Assembly (NCBI RefSeq): GCF_001436295.1
Contig: NZ_AYYY01000002.1
Span: 1 to 47,141 of the forward strand
Source: Paucilactobacillus vaccinostercus DSM 20634
GTDB taxonomy: Bacteria > Bacillota > Bacilli > Lactobacillales > Lactobacillaceae
DNA: 47,141 nucleotides
Direction: 5' to 3'
How positions within the stretch are numbered: position 1 is the stretch's first letter; every line of letters begins with the position of its first letter. Under the pieces are notes generated by a model. That model was given only the letters and a program-made list of their open reading frames with translations, searched no databases and had not been told where the DNA came from. Below, piece after piece: positions 33,745 to 43,842 of this stretch. Both the position numbers and the translations under genes were made by a program.

Positions 33745-35481
33745 ATGGTGCTTAAAGCAATTGGCAAGTACAAATTACTCGTCACTGCCGCATTATTAAC
33801 CATGCTACTTCAGGTGGGTGCTGCTCTTTGGCAACCCAGCTATATGAAGAAAATCCTGAGTGTCATGGCTAACATGTCGCTATCAACCAACGGGAAAGTT
33901 GATAAGATTAGCGATTATGGTGTTGCCCTAATCGGTATCGCGATCATTGGTTTGGTCGGTTCGATTCTCAACACTGTAACGGCCGCTAAAATTTCACAAG
34001 CTGTTTCAGCAGATTTACGTGAAATGACCTTTCGCAAAATTCAAACCTTTTCATATGAAGATATCGAAAAATATAAATCCGAAAACTTAGTTGTGCGGAT
34101 GACTAACGATATCAACCAAATTCAGATGCTCCTGATGATGATTTTCCAAGTTCTCATTCGGGTGCCCCTACTTTTCGTCGGGGCTTTTATCCTGTCAATC
34201 ATCACGATGCCCCGCCTATGGTGGATTATCGTCGTCATGGTGATCTTAATCATGCTAGTTACCGGTTTTTCCATGAAACTCATGGGACCCCACTTCATGG
34301 CCTTCCAAAAATTGATGGATCGGATCAACGGCATTGCCAAAGATAACCTCCGTGGTGCCCGGGTCGTAAAGTCATTTGTTCAAGAAAAGAGCCAAGCAGC
34401 GAAGTTCAATAAGGAATCAGATGAACTGATGGGACACAACCTCGCCGTTGGATACGCCTTTTCAACGATGATCCCAGCGTTCACGATCATCTCACAATTG
34501 GCAATCTTCGTGGCCATCTTACTGGTTTCCACGTTCATCACCAAGTCCGCTTCGTACGCTCAGGACCAATTGGGCGGTATCATGTCCTTTATTCAATACA
34601 TGATGCAAATCATGTTCGCCATTATCATGGGTGGAATGATGTCGATGTTTGCCTCTCGTGGTTTAGTCTCAATGGGCCGGATTCGTGAAATCAATGACAC
34701 CCAGGTTTCAATGACCTTTGACGACGTCGCCGACGAAACACTTGATGGTTCCGTTGAATTTGATCACGTTTCATTTTCATACCCCAATGATGATGCTCCA
34801 ACTTTGAAAGACATCTCATTTAAGATCAAGCCTGGTCAAATGGTCGGGGTCGTCGGGGCCACCGGAGCGGGTAAATCAACCCTTGCTCAGTTGATCCCAC
34901 GACTCTTTGATCCAACCGATGGGACGGTTAAGGTCGGTGATAAGGACCTGAAACACGTCTCAAAGGGCACCCTTAAAAAGACCGTTTCGATCGTGCTGCA
35001 AAAAGCCATCCTCTTCTCCGGTACCATCGCCGGCAACCTGAAACAAGGCAAGCCCGATGCAACCGAAGAAGAGATGAACCGTGCCGCTAAAATTGCACAA
35101 GCCGCTGAATTTATCGATCGGCTGCCCGACCGCTACGACGCCGAGGTGGAAGAACGTGGTAACAACTTCTCCGGTGGTCAAAAACAACGGATGTCCATCA
35201 CCCGCGGTGTGATCAAGCAACCCAAGATTCTTATCTTGGATGACTCAACGTCGGCATTAGATGCCCGCTCTGAAAAGCTTGTGCAAGACGCCTTCAACCG
35301 CGAATTAAACGACACCACGACCATCATTATCGCCCAAAAAATCTCTTCAGTGGTGCACGCTGATACCATCTTGGTGCTTGATGAAGGCCACCTTGTCGCC
35401 CAAGGAAACCACAAGGAACTCGTGGCAACTTCCGACGTTTACCGTCAAATTTACGATACTCAAAAAGCAAAGGAGGCTTAA
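33745..35481 (+). CDS. Heterodimeric ABC exporter, subunit with degenerate catalytic site
   Basis: A 578-residue half-transporter with an N-terminal six-helix export domain and a C-terminal ATPase. Walker A is GATGAGKST (near 371-379), the signature FSGGQ (475-479) is intact, but the catalytic glutamate after Walker B is aspartate (D500 in ILILDDSTS) and the switch histidine is glutamine (Q531 in IIAQK). This is the pattern of the non-consensus partner in LmrCD/BmrCD-type multidrug exporters. The start is the ATG at 33745 with GGAGG nine bases upstream. Its partner starts 6 bp after the stop. Confidence 0.92.
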   Translation: MVLKAIGKYKLLVTAALLTMLLQVGAALWQPSYMKKILSVMANMSLSTNGKVDKISDYGVALIGIAIIGLVGSILNTVTAAKISQAVSADLREMTFRKIQTFSYEDIEKYKSENLVVRMTNDINQIQMLLMMIFQVLIRVPLLFVGAFILSIITMPRLWWIIVVMVILIMLVTGFSMKLMGPHFMAFQKLMDRINGIAKDNLRGARVVKSFVQEKSQAAKFNKESDELMGHNLAVGYAFSTMIPAFTIISQLAIFVAILLVSTFITKSASYAQDQLGGIMSFIQYMMQIMFAIIMGGMMSMFASRGLVSMGRIREINDTQVSMTFDDVADETLDGSVEFDHVSFSYPNDDAPTLKDISFKIKPGQMVGVVGATGAGKSTLAQLIPRLFDPTDGTVKVGDKDLKHVSKGTLKKTVSIVLQKAILFSGTIAGNLKQGKPDATEEEMNRAAKIAQAAEFIDRLPDRYDAEVEERGNNFSGGQKQRMSITRGVIKQPKILILDDSTSALDARSEKLVQDAFNRELNDTTTIIIAQKISSVVHADTILVLDEGHLVAQGNHKELVATSDVYRQIYDTQKAKEA

Positions 35482-35486
35482 AAAGA

Positions 35487-37583
35487 ATGAACGATACAGC
35501 ACGTGCAATTAAGTTCTTTTATTTGTACCTCAAAAAATATAAACTTCAATTTCTCATCATTGCCATCTTCATCTTTGCGGCCACCTACCTGCAAGTCGAA
35601 GCACCGGTTGTGATGGGGGATGCAATCACCCATTTGACAACCTATGTAGGCGACTTTTTCACTCATCAGCATGCCCATGACGCCATTAAAGCGCTCAAGA
35701 AAATCGCTGATGGTGCCAGTCAATCACAAGACTCACTCAAGGCCATTGCCGGCCAACTTAGCCAAGCCAGTGGTCATACCATCACTTGGACATCCCTCAC
35801 CGATGCTAACGTCCCACAACAGGTACTGGATAAGCTACCAAAGGGAACGACGATTCACAGTCTCCAACAAATGGCTCACATGCCAACTAATTGGAAGCAG
35901 CTGACGGACGCTAACGTGCCAGCCAGCATCATCTCTTCTCTTCCAGATGGCACCACAATCCACAGCCTCCATCAAGTCGCAACATCCAATCCGGCCAGCA
36001 AACATGATTTCTTTGCGTCCATGTGGAAGCTCCTGGCCTTCTACGTCATGACGGGGATTGCCCAACTGATCTACACGCTCCTCTTTACCCGCATTGTTGC
36101 TCACTCAACGAACCGGATGCGTAAAGGCCTTTTTGGCAAACTGGAACGCATGACGATTGCCTACTTTGATAGTCACGAAGATGGTGATATTCTGGCCCGC
36201 TTCACCTCTGACTTAGATAACATTCAAAATACTTTGAATCAGGCAGCCGTTAACGTAACAACCAACATTGCCCTGTTCATTGGTATCTTGATTATGATTT
36301 TCCATCAAAACGTCAGCATGGCCTGGGTCACGGTTTCCACGACGCCCGTGGCAGTACTCTGTGCCGTCATCATTATCATCCAAGCCAAGCGTTATACCGA
36401 CCGGCAACAAGCCGAAGTCGGCGACTTGAACGCCTACATGGATGAAAAGATTTCCGGTCAAAAGGCCATCATCGTGGAAGGTCAACAACAAGAAGCCATT
36501 GATGGCTTTGTGACTCGCAACAAGAAGGTCCAAAAATCAACCTTTGCGGCACAAACTTGGTCGGGGATGATTTTCCCATTAATGAATGGCTTTTCACTGC
36601 TCACCGTTGCCCTCGTAATCTTTTTGGGAACTCGAATTGCGTTGCACGATAACTCACTATCTACTGCCGCAGCTCTAGGTCTGGTCGTAACCTTTATTCA
36701 GTATGCTCAACAGTATTACAACCCCATCATGCAAATCTCATCATCATTCGGTCAACTACAACTAGCCGTTACCGGCGCAACGCGCTTGAACATGATGTTT
36801 GACGAACCCGAAGAGATTCGGCCAGTAAACGGGCAGTCGTTTGACAGCATTGACGATGGCATTCAAATTGAACACGTGGACTTTGGTTATCAACCTAACA
36901 AACCAATTCTAAAAGACGTTAATATTAACGTGAAGAAGGGGCAAATGGTCGCACTCGTAGGGCCAACTGGATCTGGTAAAACAACTGTGATGAACCTGAT
37001 GAACCGGTTCTACGATGTTGATAAGGGAACCATTCGCTATAATGACACAGATATTCGTGACTTTGACCTCGATAAGCTTCGGGCTAAGGTTGGGATTGTG
37101 CTTCAAGAATCCGTTCTCTTCTCCGGGACCATTGCGGATAATATTCGTTTCGGTAAGCCTGACGCCACGATGGATGACGTGATTACGGTAGCTAAAACAA
37201 CGCATATTCATGAATTCATTGATAGCTTACCTGATAAGTACGAAACCTACGTAGACGACAACAACTCCGTCTTCTCGGTTGGACAAAAACAACAAATTTC
37301 GATTGCACGGACAATTTTGACGGACCCTGAGATCTTGATTTTAGATGAAGCCACTTCTAACGTGGATACTGTGACCGAGCAACAAATCCAGTACGCCATG
37401 GAAGCCGCCATTGCGGGCCGCACCTCATTCGTGATCGCGCACCGTTTAAAGACCATTTTAAACGCTGATAAGATTGTCGTTTTGAAGGACGGTCAAGTGA
37501 TCGAAGAAGGAACCCACGATGAATTAGTTGAAGCTAAAGGATTTTATTCAGAACTGTACCATAACCAATTTGTGTTTGAGTAA
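35487..37583 (+). CDS. Heterodimeric ABC exporter, catalytic partner with extracellular insertion
   Basis: A 698-residue half-transporter. Walker A (492-499, GPTGSGKT), the catalytic E621 (ILILDEAT) and the switch H652 (VIAHRL) are intact, while its signature is FSVGQ (596-600) instead of LSGGQ. Combined with the first subunit this makes one competent and one degenerate ATP site. Between the first and second membrane helices is an extra segment (about 55-175) with a duplicated 35-residue repeat: W101...A130 and W136...A165, each carrying LTDANVP and GTTIHSL. This places the repeats outside the membrane. The exported substrate is unknown; drugs or peptides are the usual ones. Confidence 0.92.
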   Translation: MNDTARAIKFFYLYLKKYKLQFLIIAIFIFAATYLQVEAPVVMGDAITHLTTYVGDFFTHQHAHDAIKALKKIADGASQSQDSLKAIAGQLSQASGHTITWTSLTDANVPQQVLDKLPKGTTIHSLQQMAHMPTNWKQLTDANVPASIISSLPDGTTIHSLHQVATSNPASKHDFFASMWKLLAFYVMTGIAQLIYTLLFTRIVAHSTNRMRKGLFGKLERMTIAYFDSHEDGDILARFTSDLDNIQNTLNQAAVNVTTNIALFIGILIMIFHQNVSMAWVTVSTTPVAVLCAVIIIIQAKRYTDRQQAEVGDLNAYMDEKISGQKAIIVEGQQQEAIDGFVTRNKKVQKSTFAAQTWSGMIFPLMNGFSLLTVALVIFLGTRIALHDNSLSTAAALGLVVTFIQYAQQYYNPIMQISSSFGQLQLAVTGATRLNMMFDEPEEIRPVNGQSFDSIDDGIQIEHVDFGYQPNKPILKDVNINVKKGQMVALVGPTGSGKTTVMNLMNRFYDVDKGTIRYNDTDIRDFDLDKLRAKVGIVLQESVLFSGTIADNIRFGKPDATMDDVITVAKTTHIHEFIDSLPDKYETYVDDNNSVFSVGQKQQISIARTILTDPEILILDEATSNVDTVTEQQIQYAMEAAIAGRTSFVIAHRLKTILNADKIVVLKDGQVIEEGTHDELVEAKGFYSELYHNQFVFE

Positions 37584-37645
37584 AAGTGAACATCAAAATT
37601 GACCAACATTCTACGAAATCAAGCACCTCAGTATTTCATACAAAA

Positions 37646-37688
37646 GGCCCAGTTAACAACTGATAAACGTTGTTAACTGGGTCTTTTT
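37646..37688. terminator. Bidirectional terminator between the ABC operon and SemiSWEET
   Basis: A perfect stem (37646-37660 with 37669-37683, GCCCAGTTAACAAC on one side) with an 8-base loop is followed by TTTTT. It ends the ABC operon and lies downstream of the convergent glycosidase operon. From 37584 to 37883 nothing else is recognisable apart from a weak inverted repeat ATCAACA/TGTTGAT near 37782-37809. Confidence 0.85.
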
Positions 37689-37883
37689 ATGTCATGTCTT
37701 TGTTTCAAACTGCATCCGTTATAAGTTATCCAACTCACAGCTTTTCTTTGGGTGTCAATGTTTGAGTTACCCTCATACATCAACAGAAGTACCATCATGT
37801 GTTGATAAACATATATGCCGATTCTCGTTTTGGCGACAAAGTGGAATATATTTTTATGTAACCACTGACGTCAGCCACGTAAT

Positions 37884-38156
37884 TTATAATCCTGTAATAA
37901 AAGTCGTAAATCCGAGAAAAATACCCGGAATATTTGCGATGGCCACCGGCCAGTCCTTCTGGCGCTTGATGAGTGCATATGAGACCCATAACATACAATT
38001 GATTGATGCAACCAACGGTTGAATTGGATTACCCTTAGATCCATTGAGATTATCAACGATCTGTAATACATAGGATACATACATCATAATCGATACAATA
38101 GAAGCCAATTTACCAATTATTGAAACAAATTTTACCATTTTAACATCATTGTTCAT
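37884..38156 (-). CDS. SemiSWEET sugar transporter
   Basis: A 90-residue, three-helix protein of the bacterial SemiSWEET family, which works as a dimer and moves sugars downhill in either direction. The first helix IIGKLASIVSIMMYVSYVLQI, the linker NLNGSKGNPIQPLVASINC and the second and third helices LWVSYALIKRQKDWPVAIANIPGIFLGFTTFI match the family, including the W57, N53 and N75 positions thought to face the sugar. The usual PQ motif in helix 1 reads LQ here (L31-Q32, codon TTA). GGAG precedes the ATG by six bases. It is the last gene of the glycosidase operon, 17 bp after the GH78 stop, and may export a released sugar. Confidence 0.85.
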   Translation of the reverse strand: MNNDVKMVKFVSIIGKLASIVSIMMYVSYVLQIVDNLNGSKGNPIQPLVASINCMLWVSYALIKRQKDWPVAIANIPGIFLGFTTFITGL

Positions 38157-38173
38157 CAGCTACTCCGCTTCGT

Positions 38174-40336
38174 CTATTTTTCACCCCAAAAGATGTATGA
38201 TCCCGGTAGTACATGACGAATCACATCGTCGATCCTAACCTCAGTTTCAACAGGTGTTTGAATTTCATATCGACAAACTACGCCTTCTTTAATCCATTTA
38301 GAAGTAATTCGTCCAAATTTTGATTCGAACGACACCTCACACCAATCAAGATCACTTGTGGGCTTAGGAGCAATTATTGCCTTTTCAAATCCAGGCTTTA
38401 GAGGTTGAATCCCTCCCATCACTTCATACATCCAATCAATAACAGAACCATACGCATAATGATTAAATGAATTCATGTCCGTACTCCACATCGATCCATC
38501 TTCCTTCAAACTATCCCAATGCTCCCAGGTAGTTGTTGCCCCCTTGGTGACAGAGTAGAGCCATGAAGGATACTCTTGCCGTAACAGTAACTTGTATGCT
38601 TCTTTCTCATATCCATTGTTGCTCAAGGCATGCAGAATATGTGGTGTACCAATAAATCCAGTAGCCATCTTTCCATGATTCTTATGAATAAGTTGGACCA
38701 ATTGTTTCGCAACTCGATCTGGATCTTTTGCCAGTCCATATTCCAAGGCAAGCACACATTCCGTTTGGGTGTAGTATTTTGGATATGCTGTTTGAAAATT
38801 TTTTTTGATCAAATCACGCAAACGTACAAAATTATCAGTATTTTTCTTTAAAACATTCCCAGCTTTAACAACCAGATCGGTAGAATGAAAATAATACGCC
38901 GTTGCGATTAAATCATCTCGGCTTGAACCTTTATAACTTCCCTCAGGTGAATCAAGACCTAGCCAATCTCCAAAATTCGCTGCCCCTGTCCATAACCCTT
39001 TATCGTTCGTTGTTTCAGTAATGTAATTTATCCATTGCTTCATAGCATCAAAATTTTCGGATAAAATTTTAGGGTCACCGTATGTCATATACAACTGCCA
39101 AGGAACAATTGTCATTACATCTCCCCAACCAGCACTGACATTTTCATCGTTTAAGTAGTCTGGAGAAACATCATAAATCGCGCCCAGTTCACTCTGTTCA
39201 CTACGTACATCCCCCAACCATTTTTCAAAGAATCTATTTACGTTAAAATTATAAGTTGCAGCTTTGATAAATGCCGCTGCATCACCGGTCCATCCCAAAC
39301 GTTCATCTCGCTGAGGACAGTCTGTGGGAACATCCAGATAATTATCCTTCTGGCTCCAGAAAATGTTAGATATTAATCTATTTAAAGCCGGCTTTGACGT
39401 CAAAATTGAACCAGTTCGTTTGAGTTGCGAATATACCGCAATTGCTTTGAAATTTTCCTTTTGAATTTCACCTGGAAATTCATCAATACGAATATAGCGA
39501 AAGCCGAAAAATGTTAGTTGTGGATGCCAGGTTTGGCTGCCATCTTTACATACATAGGTAACCATCGCCTTGGCACTACGGTAATTCCCATTATAAAAGT
39601 TTCCATTTTTATCCAAAATTTCGCCGTGAATGAATTTGACATGATCACCAGATCGAGCGTCCAATTCAATTTGCACATATCCAGTAATTTCTTGACCAAA
39701 ATCGACTACGGCAGAACCATTACTATCTTTGAAAATTCTCGCAGGGGAAATTTGTTCATGTTCTCGAATCGGCTCTCCAACCTGCAAAATTAACTTCGGC
39801 GTTGATAATGGGTATCTGATTGCTGTTCCAATTATTTCACTTTTAGTAGTTGCGTCGTAAATCTCACCATCATAAATTTCACTGAATTTTACCTGACTTG
39901 ATTTAACTGACCAAGAATCATCTGTTCCGATTACAGCACGACTATGATCAACGTAATCGATAATAATGTTTGCAGTTAAAGCAATTTCACGCTTATATCG
40001 CGCCTTTTTCTCCTTCGTATCCACCCATCCTGGCATCGGGGAACTATACCAACCACGACCGACGACTACTTTAATCGTATTCTTTTTTTCAATAAGATGA
40101 GTAATATCATAAGTCTGATATTGCACACGTTTTTCATAATTAGTCCATCCAGGCGATAACACATCTGCCCCCACACGCTTGTTATTAATTTCTGCTTTAT
40201 ACACACCCAGCGATGAGATTTCCAAACTTACTGTCTGAACCGGCTTATTAATTTCAAACTGTTTTTCAAAAACTGGACAACTATTTTGCAGACCATATTT
40301 ACTTGTAATCCACCCCAAATTTAGTTGGCTTTGCAT
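38174..40336 (-). CDS. Alpha-L-rhamnosidase, GH78
   Basis: A 720-residue intracellular glycosidase with no signal peptide. An N-terminal beta domain (about 1-300) precedes the catalytic alpha/alpha barrel. DVPTDCPQRDERLGWTGDA (336-354) is the GH78 signature with the catalytic glutamate (likely E345), and E605 in TTWEHWD is the expected second catalytic residue. It should release terminal L-rhamnose from plant glycosides. The start, ATG at 40336, has AGAGGA nine bases upstream. It lies between GH43 (25 bp gap) and SemiSWEET (17 bp gap). Natural targets such as rutinosides or rhamnogalacturonan fragments are possible; the exact one is not known. Confidence 0.92.
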   Translation of the reverse strand: MQSQLNLGWITSKYGLQNSCPVFEKQFEINKPVQTVSLEISSLGVYKAEINNKRVGADVLSPGWTNYEKRVQYQTYDITHLIEKKNTIKVVVGRGWYSSPMPGWVDTKEKKARYKREIALTANIIIDYVDHSRAVIGTDDSWSVKSSQVKFSEIYDGEIYDATTKSEIIGTAIRYPLSTPKLILQVGEPIREHEQISPARIFKDSNGSAVVDFGQEITGYVQIELDARSGDHVKFIHGEILDKNGNFYNGNYRSAKAMVTYVCKDGSQTWHPQLTFFGFRYIRIDEFPGEIQKENFKAIAVYSQLKRTGSILTSKPALNRLISNIFWSQKDNYLDVPTDCPQRDERLGWTGDAAAFIKAATYNFNVNRFFEKWLGDVRSEQSELGAIYDVSPDYLNDENVSAGWGDVMTIVPWQLYMTYGDPKILSENFDAMKQWINYITETTNDKGLWTGAANFGDWLGLDSPEGSYKGSSRDDLIATAYYFHSTDLVVKAGNVLKKNTDNFVRLRDLIKKNFQTAYPKYYTQTECVLALEYGLAKDPDRVAKQLVQLIHKNHGKMATGFIGTPHILHALSNNGYEKEAYKLLLRQEYPSWLYSVTKGATTTWEHWDSLKEDGSMWSTDMNSFNHYAYGSVIDWMYEVMGGIQPLKPGFEKAIIAPKPTSDLDWCEVSFESKFGRITSKWIKEGVVCRYEIQTPVETEVRIDDVIRHVLPGSYIFWGEK

Positions 40337-40361
40337 TCATCTCAATCCTCTCACCTAGTAT

Positions 40362-41420
40362 TTACTCGTAATCATCTGGAGACCAATCATCGTGCCAATC
40401 AATGAATGCCATATCTCCTTGTTCTGAAGAGTGTTCAAAGCGAATCGGTAGCCAAACATAGTTTGCAATTGACGTATTCCGATGAGCTTCGTCTTGTAGA
40501 TCTTTTCCAGGTATGCCTTCATACCCTTCAGAAAATTGAAGTCGAAATTCTTCTGCATATTTCTCGTACGGAATATTCATGTCATTTGGTAACCATCGAT
40601 CGGCACATGCAATATACAAATCTTTCTTTCCTTGAACTTTGAACACCGACGAAACCTGAGAATGAAACGAAGTGTTCGATGTATCTGATTCATGCGGATT
40701 CCCAAGTACTGTGTAAGGCCCATGCCAAGTGTCAGCTATCGCAATTTCCGAAGGATTGGGTAAATATCCCGTCGTACCTGAAGTTAACAAGTAATGTTTA
40801 CCTTTCCGTACAAAATGTGCCGTCGCTTCCCGCACATAAGGCGGCTGAGCATGTGGAAAATGAGTCGTGTAGTACCCTGTAACATTTAAATAATCATCAG
40901 TAAGGTCCGCACATATTGTTTCACAGTGAACCCTTTCAAAGTAATAGTATGCCTTACCATCGGGAGCAACTGCCAAATCAAAATCACCGGCCGACATTCC
41001 TAATGGTCGAATTCCTTCATTCACAATTGTGAATGGTCCCAAAATTGAATCGGAAATCAGATTCGTAAGTGTTTGAGTTCCATCGGTATGCATTATTTTG
41101 ATCCAGCAAACAAATTTCTTCGTCTTTTCGTTGTAAATAATATGTGGTCGATCCTGCATTGATTTTGGATTTAGGGAAGAATTCAAATTTTTCTCATCAG
41201 GTTTGATTATCAAACCTTCATTCTTCCAATTACATAGATCTTTTGAAGAATAACAACGAATTCCCCAGGTCCAAATATCTGAGTCGCCGGTTGTAAATTC
41301 CTTATTTTCACCATACCAATAGTAAGTGTCACCCACGTACATAACTGAACCACCATGTGCTTGTATTCTGTTTCCGTCGCTATCTAACCAGATCTTACCA
41401 GGAGTTATTGAGTTACGCAT
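40362..41420 (-). CDS. Glycoside hydrolase family 43 (exo-beta-1,3-galactanase-like clade)
   Basis: A 352-residue, five-bladed beta-propeller glycosidase without signal peptide. The start KIWLDSDGNRIQAHGGSVMYVGDTYYWYGEN, the QDRPHIIYNEKT segment and VREATAHF-RKGKHYLLTSGTTGY (general-acid Glu) resemble GH43 subfamilies related to exo-beta-1,3-galactanase, more than xylosidase or arabinofuranosidase subfamilies. The start is the ATG at 41420, with AGGAG eight bases upstream; the ATG at 41429 is too close to that site. Both overlap the end of the GH3 gene. Substrate: a beta-linked galactose, xylose or arabinose unit, not resolved. Confidence 0.8.
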   Translation of the reverse strand: MRNSITPGKIWLDSDGNRIQAHGGSVMYVGDTYYWYGENKEFTTGDSDIWTWGIRCYSSKDLCNWKNEGLIIKPDEKNLNSSLNPKSMQDRPHIIYNEKTKKFVCWIKIMHTDGTQTLTNLISDSILGPFTIVNEGIRPLGMSAGDFDLAVAPDGKAYYYFERVHCETICADLTDDYLNVTGYYTTHFPHAQPPYVREATAHFVRKGKHYLLTSGTTGYLPNPSEIAIADTWHGPYTVLGNPHESDTSNTSFHSQVSSVFKVQGKKDLYIACADRWLPNDMNIPYEKYAEEFRLQFSEGYEGIPGKDLQDEAHRNTSIANYVWLPIRFEHSSEQGDMAFIDWHDDWSPDDYE

Positions 41421-43833
41421 CGTTTTCATCTCCTAACACAATACTATCGGCATAAAGTGCCCGATCCTTTCCCTGAATTAATTTTGTATTGCTTATCTTA
41501 AACTTATCATTTAAAACAACTTCATCCGCGTTTTTATTGATCGAAACAATGATGTCACCAGTCTCTACACACCAATTCATATCTTCATCTAGGAACGCCA
41601 GTTGACTGGCTTTTAGGATAAATTTAACTGTTTTTGATTGGCCCACACGTAAAAACACCCTCGTGAATCCAGCCAATTCCGTAACTGGGCGAGTCATTGA
41701 TGCATATTTATCAGTTACATACAATTGGACAACTTCAGTTCCATCCAATTGACCCACGTTACTAACATCTACACTAATGTTTACACATTCATCTGATGTA
41801 ATCTCTGATTTATCAATTACTAAATTTTGATATTTAAATTCTGTGTAGGACAAACCATGTCCAAAATAATATCTAGGACGGTGAGAAATATCAACATAAT
41901 CTGAAAAACCCACGCTCTCACCTTGATGATACGAAGAACCATTCAAATGATTGTAATGTACTGGAATTTGTCCGGCATTTCGTGCGACTGAAACTGGCAA
42001 CTTTCCACTTGGATTTGTTCGACCAAACAAAATATTTTCCAATGCCTGTGAACCCATTTCGGCGGGGCTCCATGCTTCCAAAATTGCATTCAATTTACTG
42101 TCTGCAGCGTCACTTGAAATTGGTCGACCGTCAAAATGAACACCCACAAGAGGAATATTTAACTTAGAAATTGCTTCAATAAATCGATCCTGACATTCGG
42201 GTAAATTGATATTTGTACTATCAATGCCCTCACCTGTTGTTGCTACTGATCCCGTACCATATTTACCTCCAAGAGTCATAATTACAACATCGGCACCTCT
42301 AGCTTTATCAATTGCAGAATCAAAGCCGCTATAATCATTTCCTGCTATGTCATATCCATGTTCGTATTTAATTTCAATTTCAGGAAAATCTTTTTGTAAT
42401 TGTTCCAATAAATTAGGAACACTGGGGTTTAACTTTTTAAACACTGTTTCGAATTTTTCATTGTCTCTTTCGACCTTGCTCCCAGGGATAGTATTTACCT
42501 TGATACTTCCATCGTTCTTAGTTTCAAGTCCCGCCATGGTTGCAATTGCAGCAAGATTGCCTTCCAGCATACTGAAATGCGTATAACCATTAAAATAATA
42601 TCTTGCAGACTCAGCGTGTGGACCTACGACCAATATCTTCTTTGTTTTTGAAGAATCAATTGGCAACACTCCATCATTTTTTAGCAAAATCATAGATTCT
42701 TCGCTAGAATCCAATGCTACTTTCTTGTCATTCGGGACACTAAAGTTTTCTTTCAACTCATCACCGCTCAATGAATACGGCTTTTCAAACAGTCCCATTT
42801 CAAATTTCGCCTTCAAGACTCTAAATACTGCTCGATTCAAAATTTCAATATCAGCCTTATTTTCTTTAAACCATTTTCCCAACTCATCGTTAAAACACTG
42901 CTTGAAATGCAATTCCATATCCAAGCCTGCCGTCATAGCTTTAAGTCCTGCTTCAGTGTATGTGTTACCGATTTTTTGAACACTATGAGCGTTGCTGATG
43001 GCAACGTAGTCTGAAATAGTTAAACCATCAAATCCCATAGAATTACGTAACAAACTCGTAAGCATTGGTCTAGACACAGATGTAGGTAATCCATCTACCG
43101 ACGCGTAACAAGGCATAATACCTCGTATATTTCCCAACGAAATAGCTGCTTGAAACGGTTTGGCATAAACTTCCTGTACAACTCGTTGAGATTGTTCATT
43201 TTCTGCACCATGAATTCCACCAAGCGTACTTTGCGACGCTGCGAAATGCTTTGCCACTGCTTGCGTTGTTCTACCAAAACTACATTCCTGCAACCCCTTA
43301 ACCATCGCGGTACCCATGGCAGATACTAGAGTAGGATCTTCTCCATAAGATTCACCTTGTCGACCCATTCTTGAATCTCGTGTTACATCAAGAACTGGTG
43401 CCAAAGTATTCGTGATTCCTAGCGCACGCTCTTGGCGTCCTACAATTTCTCCGATGTTGTGCTCCAAAATTGGATTCCAGGATGAACCTCTCCCAATCCC
43501 TGAAGAAAAACTTGTTGCACCAGATATATAAGCACCAGATAGTCCCTCCATATGAAAAATTGCAGGTATATGAAAACGACTATTTTTCAGAACAATTTTT
43601 TGTGCCGAGATCTGCATTTTAACGTCATCTTCAATATTGTAGTTGTTGCGCATTTCAAGAGCACTGATCTGTCCAACACCAAACGGAAAATCTTTTTTTA
43701 GTCCATCAAAATTATCATTCTTAGTCATAAAATAGCAGTTAACTTGTGCCATTTTCTCTGCGACTGTCATCCTATTTAATAAATCGGTGGCCCTTTCTTT
43801 TGCGCTTAATTCTTTGTTCAAATATCTTTTCAT
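41413..43833 (-). CDS. Beta-glucosidase-type glycoside hydrolase, GH3
   Basis: An 806-residue GH3 enzyme without signal peptide. The TIM-barrel domain has KHFAAS (195-200) and the nucleophile D275 in GLTISDYVAIS. The second alpha/beta domain (about 380-620) holds VGPHAES and the typical TTGEGIDS loop, and a C-terminal fibronectin-like domain follows (GHGLSYTEFKY to the end). It probably removes beta-linked glucose or xylose. It has AGGGGG five bases before the ATG, and starts ten bases after the MFS stop, making it the second gene of the operon. Confidence 0.92.
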   Translation of the reverse strand: MKRYLNKELSAKERATDLLNRMTVAEKMAQVNCYFMTKNDNFDGLKKDFPFGVGQISALEMRNNYNIEDDVKMQISAQKIVLKNSRFHIPAIFHMEGLSGAYISGATSFSSGIGRGSSWNPILEHNIGEIVGRQERALGITNTLAPVLDVTRDSRMGRQGESYGEDPTLVSAMGTAMVKGLQECSFGRTTQAVAKHFAASQSTLGGIHGAENEQSQRVVQEVYAKPFQAAISLGNIRGIMPCYASVDGLPTSVSRPMLTSLLRNSMGFDGLTISDYVAISNAHSVQKIGNTYTEAGLKAMTAGLDMELHFKQCFNDELGKWFKENKADIEILNRAVFRVLKAKFEMGLFEKPYSLSGDELKENFSVPNDKKVALDSSEESMILLKNDGVLPIDSSKTKKILVVGPHAESARYYFNGYTHFSMLEGNLAAIATMAGLETKNDGSIKVNTIPGSKVERDNEKFETVFKKLNPSVPNLLEQLQKDFPEIEIKYEHGYDIAGNDYSGFDSAIDKARGADVVIMTLGGKYGTGSVATTGEGIDSTNINLPECQDRFIEAISKLNIPLVGVHFDGRPISSDAADSKLNAILEAWSPAEMGSQALENILFGRTNPSGKLPVSVARNAGQIPVHYNHLNGSSYHQGESVGFSDYVDISHRPRYYFGHGLSYTEFKYQNLVIDKSEITSDECVNISVDVSNVGQLDGTEVVQLYVTDKYASMTRPVTELAGFTRVFLRVGQSKTVKFILKASQLAFLDEDMNWCVETGDIIVSINKNADEVVLNDKFKISNTKLIQGKDRALYADSIVLGDENDA

Positions 43834-43842
43834 ATTAACCCC

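Noticed and set aside
37762-38022. Short plus-strand frames around the SemiSWEET gene
   Set aside because: No ribosome sites, no promoter and strong antisense overlap with a recognisable SemiSWEET.
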